Notes: generated by a model not told the origin, from the letters alone. Shown: positions 13,713 through 23,267, counted from the stretch's first letter. The stretch is 35,519 nucleotides of DNA from JBCAWW01 sp039024315 (GCA_039024315.1 JBCCQN010000070.1:1-35519); one strand, 5' to 3'. Numbers and translations: made by a program.

Positions 13713-16615
13713 CGTAATAGGGTTGTTTGTCCGTGTAAGGTTACATTTTGGCCATTGGCCAAGATGACCTTGGCTAAATAGACGTAAGTATCTGATTGCA
13801 ATGGGCGGCCTCCCAAGGTGCCATCCCAACCTTGCCCGATCGTTTGAGTGTAGAAGACTCTCTCTCCCCATTCGTTGAAAACCGACCATTCCACAGCGGC
13901 AATATTGTTGCCGTACAAATACAATTGGTCGTTGTTGCCATCTCCGTTAGGGGTAAAAGCATTAGGGATAAAAAGATTACCGGGTTCGTCTTTAAAGATG
14001 ACGACATCCAGTTTGCTGACTGTATCTCTACAGCTACCGCCTGCGGCAACGATTAGACTGACAGTATAATTACCAAATTCAGCGTATGTGTGAGTCGGAT
14101 TAGCTAATTGAGATTGGTTGGCAGCGCCGGCATTAGGATCACCAAAATCCCAAAAGTATTCCCTGTAGGTAGGTCCCACAGCCGCAAATTCTACTGCTAA
14201 GCCTTGGGGATTGATACTGCGATCTACTACATTGAAATCAGCTTCTGGAGGGGAGATGGCATAAACTTCCCAATTACCGCCTTCGACACGAGTGCCGTCG
14301 CTCTCTACTCCCACCAGCCGGAAGGAATAGTTTCCGGCTTGAGTCAATACCGTAGTATGAAAATCGGCAGCACTTGCTTGCAGTAAGCTATTATCTAAGT
14401 AAAATTCGTATTGGGCAAAGTCAGTCGGCAGCGCTAATAACTGAATAGGCTCGCCAACACATAAAGTATCCCCATAGGACATATCTTGCCAGCCGCCACT
14501 TACCGCTTCTCTTTGCCCCTCTAATCCTGCTACGACTATCGCTCCCACATCAAATAAGGTATCCCTACAGCCACCAGCACCGGTAGTGATCAATTGAAGG
14601 TCAAAGCGGCCATAGTTGGTATATAGATGGCTGGGATTGGGTAAACTAGAAGTATTGAGCGGTCCAGAGGCCAAATCACCAAAGGCCCAGTTCCACGCAG
14701 TGGCACCTGAACTAAGATCTACAAAATCAATTTGATATTGATCTCCTACTGGCCCTTGGGCTTGCCAAGTATAATCAGATATAGGGGGTTCAGCCACCAC
14801 AAAGGGGAAAGTCGGAGATTGAAAGATTTGTCCTGTAGCATCAACTCCTTCGACGAAGACCGTGTAATTGCCTGCCGTTTGTGGCACGGCCTCAAAAGTA
14901 TATGAAGCAGAGGTCGCCGCTTGTATGCCATTTACATAAAATCGATAAGTATTATAGGCTTGGGTAGAGGCCGCAAAATTGAGGCTTTCGCCCAGACAAA
15001 TAGTATCATTCATCTGAATAGGGCTAGCAATCAAGGCGAGTATCCCTACGAAATCTGCTTTAAAAACGGTATCTGCACATTGTCCGCCATTTGAAATCCT
15101 TAAACTCACACTATAAGGCCCTTCATCAGGATAAATGTGAATGGGTTTGACTAATGTAGAGGTATTTGCAGCTCCTGATGGTGGATTACCAAAATTCCAT
15201 AGATAGGACCGAGCGGTAGTATCATCGGGGATGAAACGAACCTCATTGATATTAGGCCCCGTTTGCAGCAACTCATAGGTAAAATCGCCATCTGGAGCCT
15301 CTACAGCGACTACTGTAAAATTAGGAGACTCAGCCGTCCAGCCGTCTGCGTGAGTTCCGATGACCTTGAAGCTCACAGGCCCAGAATCTTTGAAGTTATA
15401 ACCAAAAAGGTTCGTGACATTGCTTTGAGTCAGCGTACCATTTACATAAAAATCATAACCCACAAAATCCGATGGCATGGCATTGAAGAGGATGTCCGTG
15501 CCTATACAAATCGTATCGTTGTGGCCCAGATTTAGATCGTTGAGGAGATTGATGCCGGTGCTAGGATCTACCCGCCTGATTAGTTCATTAAAAGCATCTG
15601 CGATGAACAGTGCGTTGGTGTTTTTGTCATAAACCAAGGCAGTAGCACCACTAAAGGAAGCCTGATCACCAAATCCATCCTGGGCGCCTGTATTTCTAGT
15701 AGTACCGCAGTAGGTCGTGACCGTATCATTTTCAATTTTACGGACGGTGTAGTTGAAACCATCCATGACGTAGAGGACTCCAGCGGAGTCCATGGCAACA
15801 TCCCACGGATAATTGAAACGTGCCTGTGAAGCAGGTCCATCATCGCTGCCGAGGGCACCTGAACCGGCAATGGTAGTAGTAAAGCCAGAGGGAGTTACTC
15901 GCCTGATTTTATGATTCCATTCATCGGCCACGAGAATATCGCCATTGAGGGCAAGGTCTATATCAAAGGGGCGATAAAAGCGGGCAACTGAGCCAGCGCC
16001 ATCGGTATCACCATCGACAAAGGCTTGCCCAGCGATAGTAGTAACCACCCCTCCGGGAGTCAGTTTGCGTATGGTATGACCGATATGATCGCAAATGTAA
16101 AGATTGCCGTCGGGTGCCAGCACGATGCCTGAGGGTTCCGCGAAGCGAGATGATAAGGCAGGACCATCTTGTACGCCAAAGCTACCTGTACCCGCAATAG
16201 TGGTAACATTGCCAAGCGTATCGATCTTACGAATGAGGAAGTTTTTGGTATCGGCGACATAAACTGTTCCATCCTCATCACAGGTAATACCCCAAGGTTC
16301 ATAAAAACGTGCTACATTGCCGGGGCCGTCATCAGCACCAATTTGTCCCGTCCCGGCGAGGGTAGTTACCTGTCCGGTCTGGATATCCATCACCCGGATC
16401 TTATGATTCCAACGATCTGCGATATACAGTTTACCATGCTTATCCACGGCAATGCCATGAGGATTATTAAATAAGGCCTGACTTAAGGCAGGGCCATCGG
16501 TATCCCCGATTACCTCCGCCTGTCCAGCAATGGTGGTGACCAATTGAGCGTGGAGATGGCCCCCTCCTAAAAGGAAGAGGCATATCCAGCTATAAAAAAT
16601 CCATTTAATATTCAT
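13709..16615 (-). CDS. Secreted NHL-repeat/PKD protein with T9SS type B sorting domain
   Basis: A 968-residue surface protein. After a signal peptide ending near LHAQ (residue 24) come about six NHL repeats (25-350) with the pattern TTIAG-x-G, DG-x-x-x-x-A-RF-x-x-P and LYIADRWNHKIR, forming a propeller. Then three alternating pairs of an Ig-like unit (DTICLGESLNFAAS type) and a PKD domain (WNFG, WAFGD, WDFGDP) run to about 870. The end, NLFIPNAFTPNGDGNNDQLY through GWDGTLGGRPLQSDTYVYLAK, is the gliding-motility-associated type B C-terminal domain used for T9SS export. Its stop overlaps the start of the PorP/OmpA fusion (ATGA), the common pairing of type B cargo with a PorP/SprF partner. Ligand unknown. 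Confidence 0.92.
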   Translation of the reverse strand: MNIKWIFYSWICLFLLGGGHLHAQLVTTIAGQAEVIGDTDGPALSQALFNNPHGIAVDKHGKLYIADRWNHKIRVMDIQTGQVTTLAGTGQIGADDGPGNVARFYEPWGITCDEDGTVYVADTKNFLIRKIDTLGNVTTIAGTGSFGVQDGPALSSRFAEPSGIVLAPDGNLYICDHIGHTIRKLTPGGVVTTIAGQAFVDGDTDGAGSVARFYRPFDIDLALNGDILVADEWNHKIRRVTPSGFTTTIAGSGALGSDDGPASQARFNYPWDVAMDSAGVLYVMDGFNYTVRKIENDTVTTYCGTTRNTGAQDGFGDQASFSGATALVYDKNTNALFIADAFNELIRRVDPSTGINLLNDLNLGHNDTICIGTDILFNAMPSDFVGYDFYVNGTLTQSNVTNLFGYNFKDSGPVSFKVIGTHADGWTAESPNFTVVAVEAPDGDFTYELLQTGPNINEVRFIPDDTTARSYLWNFGNPPSGAANTSTLVKPIHIYPDEGPYSVSLRISNGGQCADTVFKADFVGILALIASPIQMNDTICLGESLNFAASTQAYNTYRFYVNGIQAATSASYTFEAVPQTAGNYTVFVEGVDATGQIFQSPTFPFVVAEPPISDYTWQAQGPVGDQYQIDFVDLSSGATAWNWAFGDLASGPLNTSSLPNPSHLYTNYGRFDLQLITTGAGGCRDTLFDVGAIVVAGLEGQREAVSGGWQDMSYGDTLCVGEPIQLLALPTDFAQYEFYLDNSLLQASAADFHTTVLTQAGNYSFRLVGVESDGTRVEGGNWEVYAISPPEADFNVVDRSINPQGLAVEFAAVGPTYREYFWDFGDPNAGAANQSQLANPTHTYAEFGNYTVSLIVAAGGSCRDTVSKLDVVIFKDEPGNLFIPNAFTPNGDGNNDQLYLYGNNIAAVEWSVFNEWGERVFYTQTIGQGWDGTLGGRPLQSDTYVYLAKVILANGQNVTLHGQTTLLR

Positions 16616-16653
16616 CGGGAAGGTGCAGATGTAGAAAAGTGTTGAAACGCAGC

Positions 16654-17808
16654 TTAAATCGCCGATTGAGTTTCCAAATTATCACCACTAAGCGAAGGCT
16701 TGGCTTGTAGGGATTTCTCGATGCTAGTGGCGTATTGCTCTGAAATAACTTTCCAGGTGTAACGGCGTTGCGCCACTTCACGCATACTTTCTCCAGTAGC
16801 GGCTCGGCTTTCAGGAGTGAGTTGACGAAGTTCAGCTAAAAGCTTATCAGCTGAGTCAAAAAAGATCGCTTTGCTCTCCGTAGTTTCACGATTAAAGATT
16901 ACGTCAAAAGAAATGATCGGCAGCCCTAGGTTCATCGCCTCGACCAAAGAAGGATTGGTGCCGCCTGCACTATGGCCATGGAGATAGACGTAAGAATTGG
17001 CTCGCAACATATCCAATACCCGCATATCACGAATAAAGTCTAACATGTGTATGTGAGCATACTTACTGTATTTTTGGCGCATGCTGCGGCCAAAGGCGCT
17101 ATCGTTCCAGTTGCCAAGAATCACGAGAGAGATGTCTTCAAAGCGTGAAAAGCCTTCGAGGATCATTTCGATATTATTTTCAGGCTCGATCCGGCAAGCT
17201 TTTACGGCATAACGGCCGGCTAAAAAAGAATAGGCTTCGCGATCTTCTGCTAGGATTTCCGCGCTCCGCGCATGATCCCCGCCATAAGCAATCATATCAG
17301 ATTCGCGCCCATAGATTTCGGTTACGTAATCTTGGATACCTTTATTGTCAGCCACAATCCGATCTGCGTAGCGGTTGGCGAGCTTTTCGGCAAATTTGAG
17401 GTATGACTTAGCAAATTTACCCCACTTGGGTCGTCTCCATTCTAGTCCGTCAATATTAACTATCAACTTTTTGGAGGGAAAAAACCACTTAATAAAAGGC
17501 ATGATTAGGCCTCCAGAAACCCCTAGTACGACTAGCACATCATGGCTCCAAACTGCCCATAGCATAGCGATGATATCGTAAATCACACTCTGGGCCCCAT
17601 TGGCTTTAAAAGGAATGTATTTTACTTTGGCCCCTTCCCATGTATCTGGCCTTTCATGTGGCTCATACATGGTCTTGGTATTATAAACTGTTAGATCATA
17701 GCGATTGGCAAGGTTTAGTACAAAATGGTGCGCGAGCGTTTCTAAGCCCCCATAGCGGGCAGGCACTCCTACTACACCAATGATAGCAACTCTTGTTTTA
17801 TTTGACAT
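16654..17808 (-). CDS. Glycosyltransferase, DUF1972/GT4-like (rhamnosyltransferase type)
   Basis: A 384-residue GT-B glycosyltransferase. The N-terminus KTRVAIIGVVGVPARYGGLETLAHHFV is the DUF1972 signature, found in bacterial rhamnosyl- and related transferases of polysaccharide synthesis. The C-terminal half has the GT4 features: RIEPENNIEMILEGF, YVYLHGHSAGGTNPSLVEAM with the donor-binding glutamate, and NLGLPIISFD. No signal peptide or transmembrane helix, so it acts at the cytoplasmic face. It lies 38 bases upstream of the NHL/PKD gene and diverges from the MBOAT acyltransferase gene, which suggests a local role in surface glycan formation. The sugar and acceptor cannot be read from the sequence. 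Confidence 0.88.
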   Translation of the reverse strand: MSNKTRVAIIGVVGVPARYGGLETLAHHFVLNLANRYDLTVYNTKTMYEPHERPDTWEGAKVKYIPFKANGAQSVIYDIIAMLWAVWSHDVLVVLGVSGGLIMPFIKWFFPSKKLIVNIDGLEWRRPKWGKFAKSYLKFAEKLANRYADRIVADNKGIQDYVTEIYGRESDMIAYGGDHARSAEILAEDREAYSFLAGRYAVKACRIEPENNIEMILEGFSRFEDISLVILGNWNDSAFGRSMRQKYSKYAHIHMLDFIRDMRVLDMLRANSYVYLHGHSAGGTNPSLVEAMNLGLPIISFDVIFNRETTESKAIFFDSADKLLAELRQLTPESRAATGESMREVAQRRYTWKVISEQYATSIEKSLQAKPSLSGDNLETQSAI

Positions 17809-17827
17809 ATGGGTTCTATTATTTGGA

Positions 17828-17835
17828 CAAATATA
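17828..17835 (-). promoter_or_regulatory. Putative -7 box (TATATTTG) for the glycosyltransferase gene
   Basis: A perfect TAnnTTTG match on the minus strand, 19 bases before the ATG, in the AT-rich 193-bp divergent spacer. No TTTG at the standard spacing was found. Confidence 0.4.
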
Positions 17836-17973
17836 TTCCCATTAATCAAATTTTATAAATGATAAAATATATAAATCAAACATAAGTTCAACCTATAAAT
17901 TTCAAAAATAATAGAGTTTACATGGGTGAAAGAATACTCCTTACAATCAGCGGGAAAATACTGGGGGAGGAAA

Positions 17974-17981
17974 TAGATTTG
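17974..17981 (+). promoter_or_regulatory. Putative -7 box (TAGATTTG) for the MBOAT operon
   Basis: A perfect TAnnTTTG match on the plus strand 20 bases before the MBOAT ATG, in the divergent spacer. The -33 element is not evident. Confidence 0.4.
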
Positions 17982-18001
17982 AACCATATCTCAAAGATCA
18001 T

Positions 18002-19453
18002 ATGCTGTTCAACTCAATCGAATTTGCCATCTTCTTACCGCTGGTATTTATCCTTTACTGGAGTAGCCTGCGAAAAAACCTCAAAGCACAAAATTTACTG
18101 ATCTTGGTGGCCAGTTATGTGTTTTATGGTTGGTGGGATTATCGCTTTTTGGCCTTGATTGCTCTAAGCTCCATTATCGATTATGGAATTGGCTTTAAAG
18201 TAGCTCAGTCTCCTAATAAGACGATTGCAAAAAGATGGCTAGGCCTCAGTTTGCTGAGTAACCTTGGGATGCTAGGAGTCTTTAAATACTATGATTTCTT
18301 CCTGCATTCCCTTATAGCTGGATTAAGCGGCCTTGGGCTCAGTTTGGACTGGCCTACACTTAATATCATCCTACCAGTTGGGATTAGCTTTTATACCTTT
18401 CAAACGCTGAGCTATACCATAGACATTTATAGAGGCAAACTGGAGCCCAGCAAAGATCCTGTTACCTTTTTCGCCTTTGTGAGCTTTTTTCCGCAATTAG
18501 TCGCTGGACCAATAGAAAGAGCTACCCATCTCTTACCTCAGTTTCAACAAGATCGCAATTTTAGTCCTGAGGCAGCGCGCCAAGGACTAGAACTTATTTT
18601 GTGGGGTCTTTTCAAAAAGGTGGTCATCGCAGATCGACTGGCGCCATATGTAGATGTAGTCTTCAACAGCCCAGAAAACTTTAGCGGAATCACCGTTTTG
18701 ATAGCGACTGTTTTCTTTGCCTTTCAGATATACTGCGACTTTTCTGGTTACTCTGATATCGCCATTGGCACCGCCAAGCTATTTGGTTTTGACCTGATGG
18801 TAAACTTTAGGACCCCTTACTTCAGTCGGTCTATGAAAGAGTTTTGGAGTCGCTGGCACATCTCCTTATCTACTTGGTTTAGAGATTATGTATATATCCC
18901 TTTGGGAGGCAATCGTACGAGTACTGCTCGCTGGCTGAGTAATCTATTAATCACTTTTTTGGTCTCGGGACTCTGGCATGGGGCAGCTTGGACTTTTGTG
19001 ATCTGGGGCGCTATTCATGGTGGAATTTCAGCCTTTGAGGCTTGGCTGATGAAAATAGGTCGTTATCCCAGGGGGGCTGGTTGGATCCATCGCAGCGCTA
19101 CTTTTATCATTGTGTGCTTGGCGTGGATCTTCTTTAGAGCCAATAATGTGGAGGACGCATTTGACTTGATCGCCAGTATTCCTGACAACCTTATTGGGCA
19201 AATCAGTTCACTTTCAGAGTTTGGGATGGCCTTGCGGAGCTTTATCGGAGCAAGGCAAGAATTTATTTATAGCATGCTTTCCTTTGGTCTCCTGATTAGC
19301 ATCGATTGGCTAATCGGAGAGGAAAACTTCCCTCATCTAATGGGCAGGATCCCCAATTGGCTTCGCTATACCTTTTACTACCTTTTGGCAGCTTGGATCC
19401 TCTATTTTGGAGCCTTTAACCAATCGGCGCAATTTATTTACTTCCAATTTTAG
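18002..19453 (+). CDS. MBOAT-family O-acyltransferase (AlgI/DltB-like)
   Basis: A 483-residue polytopic membrane protein of the MBOAT family. It starts MLFNSIEFAIFLPLVFILYW as most AlgI-like proteins do, contains LPVGISFYTFQTLSYTIDIYRG, FFPQLVAGPIERA and the conserved FWSRWHISLSTWFRDYVYIPLGGNR in two blocks, and has the catalytic histidine in GLWHGAAWTFVIWG near residue 325. These enzymes move acyl groups from the cytoplasm to a polysaccharide outside the membrane. The SGNH gene starts three bases after its stop, which is the usual transmembrane acyltransferase plus extracytoplasmic partner pair. The acceptor polymer is unknown, though the divergent glycosyltransferase hints at an exopolysaccharide. 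Confidence 0.93.
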   Translation: MLFNSIEFAIFLPLVFILYWSSLRKNLKAQNLLILVASYVFYGWWDYRFLALIALSSIIDYGIGFKVAQSPNKTIAKRWLGLSLLSNLGMLGVFKYYDFFLHSLIAGLSGLGLSLDWPTLNIILPVGISFYTFQTLSYTIDIYRGKLEPSKDPVTFFAFVSFFPQLVAGPIERATHLLPQFQQDRNFSPEAARQGLELILWGLFKKVVIADRLAPYVDVVFNSPENFSGITVLIATVFFAFQIYCDFSGYSDIAIGTAKLFGFDLMVNFRTPYFSRSMKEFWSRWHISLSTWFRDYVYIPLGGNRTSTARWLSNLLITFLVSGLWHGAAWTFVIWGAIHGGISAFEAWLMKIGRYPRGAGWIHRSATFIIVCLAWIFFRANNVEDAFDLIASIPDNLIGQISSLSEFGMALRSFIGARQEFIYSMLSFGLLISIDWLIGEENFPHLMGRIPNWLRYTFYYLLAAWILYFGAFNQSAQFIYFQF

Positions 19454-19456
19454 ATT

Positions 19457-20374
19457 ATGTGGCAGCGAGAAATAACCGCCTTTGTTCGTCGCTTATTGAT
19501 ACTAAGTCTTCCCTTTGTCTTGATATTTGGCGGGGTAGCCTTGATCGATCCTTTTGATTTTGTTTCACAGAACGCTTATCTCCCCCGTTCCGAAAAAGAA
19601 TATATCTCTTTTCATCTCAACTACACCTTTTGGAAGTACTTACGCTTTCGCGAGGAGCCCGTCGCAGATATTTTATTAGGAGACTCACGCATGGAGGGGC
19701 TCACAGAAGGGCAAATGCAACGCATCACCGGCAAGCGCTATTTTAATTTTGCTTTTGGTGGCGGAACAGTCCCTGAAATGATCGAAACCTTTTGGTTTGC
19801 TAGTCAGCAGACTCAATTAAAAAGCGTAAGCTTCGGCATTAATTTTGGCCGCTATAATGCCTTTAACAATGACAATCGTTGCCGGGAGGCCAAAGAACTC
19901 ATCGAAAACCCCTATCGCTACCTCATCCACCAGTCAGTACTTAAGAGCTGTTTTTATATACTAAAAGATCAAATTACCGGCCAACAAACGGTGCTCACTA
20001 AACCGATGATGAACAAGGAAGCATTTTGGCAGCACCAATTAAGCTTCCTCGCCAAAACCTTTTATCGGGACTATGCTTATCCTACTAGCTATTATTTAGA
20101 ATTACAAGAGGTAGTAACGTTTTGCAAAGCAAAAGGCATTGAATATCAATTTATTATCCTGCCTACCCATGTCGAATTACAGGACAAAATCATTGAGTAT
20201 GGGCAGGTAGAAGCCTACCAACGTTTCCTTACCGATTTGCATAGCTTAGGTCCGGTACATGATTTTCACCAAAAGAGCGCCCTCACCTCAAACAAGGAAT
20301 TATTTAAAGACCCCTTCCACTTTGGCCCTCAAATAGGCGACCTAGTGATAGAGCAGGTGTTTGGCCGGCAGTAA
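19457..20374 (+). CDS. Membrane-anchored SGNH-like partner of the MBOAT acyltransferase
   Basis: A 305-residue protein with one N-terminal membrane anchor (about residues 11-30) and an extracytoplasmic domain. LLGDSRMEGL places the block I serine at residue 77, and KDPFHFGPQIG near 286 supplies the Asp-x-x-His of an SGNH hydrolase, as in AlgJ/AlgX/DltD-type proteins. Such partners transfer acetyl groups received from the MBOAT protein onto a glycan. Its start lies three bases after the MBOAT stop. Sequence similarity to named members looks low, so the assignment depends on the motifs and the pairing. Confidence 0.7.
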   Translation: MWQREITAFVRRLLILSLPFVLIFGGVALIDPFDFVSQNAYLPRSEKEYISFHLNYTFWKYLRFREEPVADILLGDSRMEGLTEGQMQRITGKRYFNFAFGGGTVPEMIETFWFASQQTQLKSVSFGINFGRYNAFNNDNRCREAKELIENPYRYLIHQSVLKSCFYILKDQITGQQTVLTKPMMNKEAFWQHQLSFLAKTFYRDYAYPTSYYLELQEVVTFCKAKGIEYQFIILPTHVELQDKIIEYGQVEAYQRFLTDLHSLGPVHDFHQKSALTSNKELFKDPFHFGPQIGDLVIEQVFGRQ

Positions 20375-20395
20375 AAGAATGACGTATTTTCTGGT

Positions 20396-21391
20396 ATGAC
20401 GACTACCAGCGAATCGCAAAATGCCCGCAAATTGCTTTTAAGAGGTCTTTTGTTTCCTATCAGTATCTTTGCCGTGGTGCTTCTAGCCCTCTACTATCCT
20501 GAGCGTTTTACACACATTGGTGATTTTGAAAGCAAGCGCCTGATTGTGCCCCTTCTCATGCTAATCATGTTTGGGGTAGGTACAGAACTTCGATGGCAAG
20601 ATTTCAAAAATGTTATCAAGATGCCTCAGGCAGTCCTCGTGGGGGTCATCTGTCAGTTTAGTTTGATGCCCTTGGTGGGCTACGCCTTGGTCAGTCTAGC
20701 AGAGCTGCCTCCAGAAATTGCCGCTGGCGTTATCTTAGTCGGGTGTTCACCCTCTGGACTCGCGTCCAACGTTATGTCCTATTTGGCCAAAGCCAACCTC
20801 GCCCTTTCTATTACCTTGACCGCGGTGGCGACCTTACTGGCTCCCTTTTTGACGCCCCTTTTGATGAAGCTTTTTGCCGATCAGTTAGTCAAAATCTCGG
20901 TCTTAGAAATGATGAGGAGTATTTTTATGATTGTCATTATTCCGATTGGCCTAGGTTTGCTTTTTAACGCTTGGCGCAAAGATCGCTTTCCTATCTTCAA
21001 GAAAATTCTGCCGCTCATCTCCATGTTTGGAATTGGCTTTATCATCTTAGTGATCACAGCCGTTGGTCATGAAGGCCTCAAAACGGTAGGCTGGACTTTG
21101 GTGTTGATCATCATCGCCCACAATACCATTGGCTATCTCTTGGGTTACGGCATTTGCAAAGCGTTCCGCATGGGGGAAAAAAACTGCCGCACCATCGCCT
21201 TGGAAGTAGGTATGCAAAATAGTGGCTTAGCCGCTGGGATCGCCGTAAGCATGGAATTGGCCGGTACCATGGGGCTAGCTGCTACGGTATTTGGGCCTTG
21301 GATGAACATTTCTGGTTCACTGTTGGCAACCTTCTGGCGGCTCAAGGGAAAGCCTAAAGAATCCAATGAAGCAAAGGAAGCCCTTGCATAG
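20396..21391 (+). CDS. Bile acid:sodium symporter (BASS) family transporter
   Basis: A 331-residue inner-membrane protein with about ten hydrophobic segments. It carries BASS family features: LLMLIMFGVGTELRWQDF, VGCSPSGLASNVMSYLAKAN in the first core unit and ALEVGMQNSGLAAGIAVSM in the second, the crossed-helix regions that coordinate sodium and substrate. Bacterial members transport varied organic anions such as pantoate or keto acids; bile acid transport is not implied. It starts 21 bases after the SGNH gene and may share its transcript. The substrate is not readable. Confidence 0.9.
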   Translation: MTTTSESQNARKLLLRGLLFPISIFAVVLLALYYPERFTHIGDFESKRLIVPLLMLIMFGVGTELRWQDFKNVIKMPQAVLVGVICQFSLMPLVGYALVSLAELPPEIAAGVILVGCSPSGLASNVMSYLAKANLALSITLTAVATLLAPFLTPLLMKLFADQLVKISVLEMMRSIFMIVIIPIGLGLLFNAWRKDRFPIFKKILPLISMFGIGFIILVITAVGHEGLKTVGWTLVLIIIAHNTIGYLLGYGICKAFRMGEKNCRTIALEVGMQNSGLAAGIAVSMELAGTMGLAATVFGPWMNISGSLLATFWRLKGKPKESNEAKEALA

Positions 21392-21448
21392 CAACAAAAT
21401 CTTTTTGATGTTAGTTGATATTTTGCATTTCAAAACTATTACCTACTA

Positions 21449-22762
21449 ATGAAACGCTTATCCCCTACTTTTTCCTATTTGGCAGCACTGGTTTTACTCT
21501 TAGCCCTAGGTGCCTGTGCCGAAACCAGCAAACAAAGCCAAAGTAGTTCCCCCTACCCTAGCGCAGATGCCGACAACGGAGGGATCAAACTACCAGAAGG
21601 ATTTGGCGCGGCCGTTGTAGCAGACGATTTGGGCAGGGTGCGGCATATTGCTGTGAGAGACAATGGCGATATTTTTGTCAAGCTCCGCAAACTGACAGAT
21701 GAAGGAACGGGCATCCTAGGCCTACGCGACAATGATGGCGATGGCAGAGCAGACGAAAAGGTAGGTTTTGGGGATTATACTGGAACCGGAATCGCAATCT
21801 ATCAAGATCAATTATATGCTACCAGTGATACTGCAGTCTATCGCTACAGTTTTGCTGGCGATGCTTTGATGCCCAATGAGCAAAGTGAAGATATCGTTAC
21901 CGGCTTTCCTCGGCAGGGCCAACATGCCAATAAAGCCATCGCTTTTGATGAAGCGGGTCATCTCTATGTGGACATAGGTGGCCCTTCAAATGCTTGTCAA
22001 GAGCAGGCGCGCAGCAAAGGATCTCCGGGGCTAGATCCTTGCCCGCAACGCGAATGGGCAGCCTCAGTTTGGCAGTTTGACGCTAATAAAACCGGTCAGA
22101 CATTGCAAGAGGACGGTATCAAATATGCGACTGGGATTCGCAATGCCGTAGCTATCGATTGGAGCAGCGCCTGGGATGCTCTCTTTCTTGCTCAACATGG
22201 TAGAGATGATATCTACCAACTATGGCCTGATTTTTATAAAGAATCAGATAATGCGGAATTACCGGCGGAGGAATTTCTCAAAGTAAACGAAGGCGATGAT
22301 TTTGGCTGGCCGTACTGCTATTATGATCACTTTCAAAATCAAAAGATGTTGGCTCCTGAGTATGGAGGAGATGGCAAAAAACAAGGCAGATGTGAGGGTA
22401 TCAAAGCGCCTGCCATGGCCTTTCCTGCTCACTGGGCTCCTAATGACCTCCTCTTCTATACTGGGGATTTATTTCCAGAACGCTATAAAAACGGCGCCTT
22501 CATTGCCTTTCATGGGTCCTGGAACCGTGCCCCGCAAGAGCAGCAAGGATACAAAGTGGTGTTTATTCCTTTTGCCAACGGCATGCCCAGTGGAGATTTT
22601 GAAGAGTTTGCCCTTGGTTTTCCCGGCATCGAAGAGGTCAAAAGCCCCGGTGATGCCTTGCATCGCCCCATGGGCTTGGCGCAAGGACCAGACGGATCGC
22701 TCTATATTACAGACTCTGTCTCCGGCAGGATTTGGCGCATTATTTATTATGGCGACGCCTAA
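21449..22762 (+). CDS. PQQ-type sugar (glucose/sorbosone) dehydrogenase lipoprotein
   Basis: A 437-residue protein with lipobox ALGAC (cysteine 23), so it is an envelope lipoprotein. The body is a GSDH/sorbosone-dehydrogenase propeller: LPEGFGAAVVADDLGRVRHI, GLRDNDGDGRADE (a calcium-type loop), GQHANKAIAFDEAGHLYVDIG, the HGRDDIYQLWPDFY stretch, NEGDDFGWPYCYYD, and AFHGSWNRAPQEQQGYKVVF. Family members oxidise sugars or aldehydes with PQQ. The cytochrome c gene follows after 30 bases and is the likely electron acceptor. A PQQ synthesis locus is not in the window, so the cofactor may be supplied from elsewhere. Confidence 0.88.
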   Translation: MKRLSPTFSYLAALVLLLALGACAETSKQSQSSSPYPSADADNGGIKLPEGFGAAVVADDLGRVRHIAVRDNGDIFVKLRKLTDEGTGILGLRDNDGDGRADEKVGFGDYTGTGIAIYQDQLYATSDTAVYRYSFAGDALMPNEQSEDIVTGFPRQGQHANKAIAFDEAGHLYVDIGGPSNACQEQARSKGSPGLDPCPQREWAASVWQFDANKTGQTLQEDGIKYATGIRNAVAIDWSSAWDALFLAQHGRDDIYQLWPDFYKESDNAELPAEEFLKVNEGDDFGWPYCYYDHFQNQKMLAPEYGGDGKKQGRCEGIKAPAMAFPAHWAPNDLLFYTGDLFPERYKNGAFIAFHGSWNRAPQEQQGYKVVFIPFANGMPSGDFEEFALGFPGIEEVKSPGDALHRPMGLAQGPDGSLYITDSVSGRIWRIIYYGDA

Positions 22763-22792
22763 TCTTGGACCTAGAACCGACTTACGCTCAAT

Positions 22793-23248
22793 ATGAAGTA
22801 CTTAGTCTCTATCTTACTTTTGCTTGTCCTTGCTGCTTGTGGAGCTGAGCCAGAACAAAACAAAAAAGAAAAACAGCTCTCAGAATTTCCCGCCCATTTG
22901 GATGCGGAAAAAATGAGCAAAGGCAAAAAAATCTATCGCCAATATTGCAGTGCCTGCCATCAAGCAGATGGTCAAGGCGCTATGGGGCTAAATCCTCCAC
23001 TCGTAGATACTAAATACGTCTTAGGAGATACAAAATCTTTGATTATGGTGGTCCTGAATGGCTTTAGCGGCGAAGAAATCGAAGTAAAAGGAGAGATTTA
23101 TGGCGGTATTATGCCTCCACACGATTTCCTTTCTGATACCGAAATTGCCAATCTCTTGACTTATATCCGTAATAGTTGGGGCAATGAGGCTAGCGAAGTG
23201 ATCGTAGATGAAGTAAAACTGACTCGCGCCCAAAACGAAGGGACATAA
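22793..23248 (+). CDS. Class I cytochrome c lipoprotein
   Basis: A 151-residue lipoprotein with lipobox VLAAC (cysteine 16) and one haem-binding motif CSACH at residues 52-56, preceded by GKKIYRQY. The distal methionine is probably Met107 in GGIMPPHDFLSD. This is the single-haem domain often paired with PQQ or FAD dehydrogenases in the periplasm. It lies 30 bases after the sugar dehydrogenase gene and is followed by an intrinsic terminator, closing the unit. Electron transfer from the dehydrogenase to the respiratory chain is inferred from the pairing. Confidence 0.92.
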   Translation: MKYLVSILLLLVLAACGAEPEQNKKEKQLSEFPAHLDAEKMSKGKKIYRQYCSACHQADGQGAMGLNPPLVDTKYVLGDTKSLIMVVLNGFSGEEIEVKGEIYGGIMPPHDFLSDTEIANLLTYIRNSWGNEASEVIVDEVKLTRAQNEGT

Positions 23249-23267
23249 GCAAACATACGATATTTGG

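Noticed and set aside
13713..13889. 59-codon N-terminal extension of the PorP/OmpA gene
   Set aside because: It lies inside the type B sorting-domain coding sequence of the upstream gene and would remove the signal peptide from the N-terminus.
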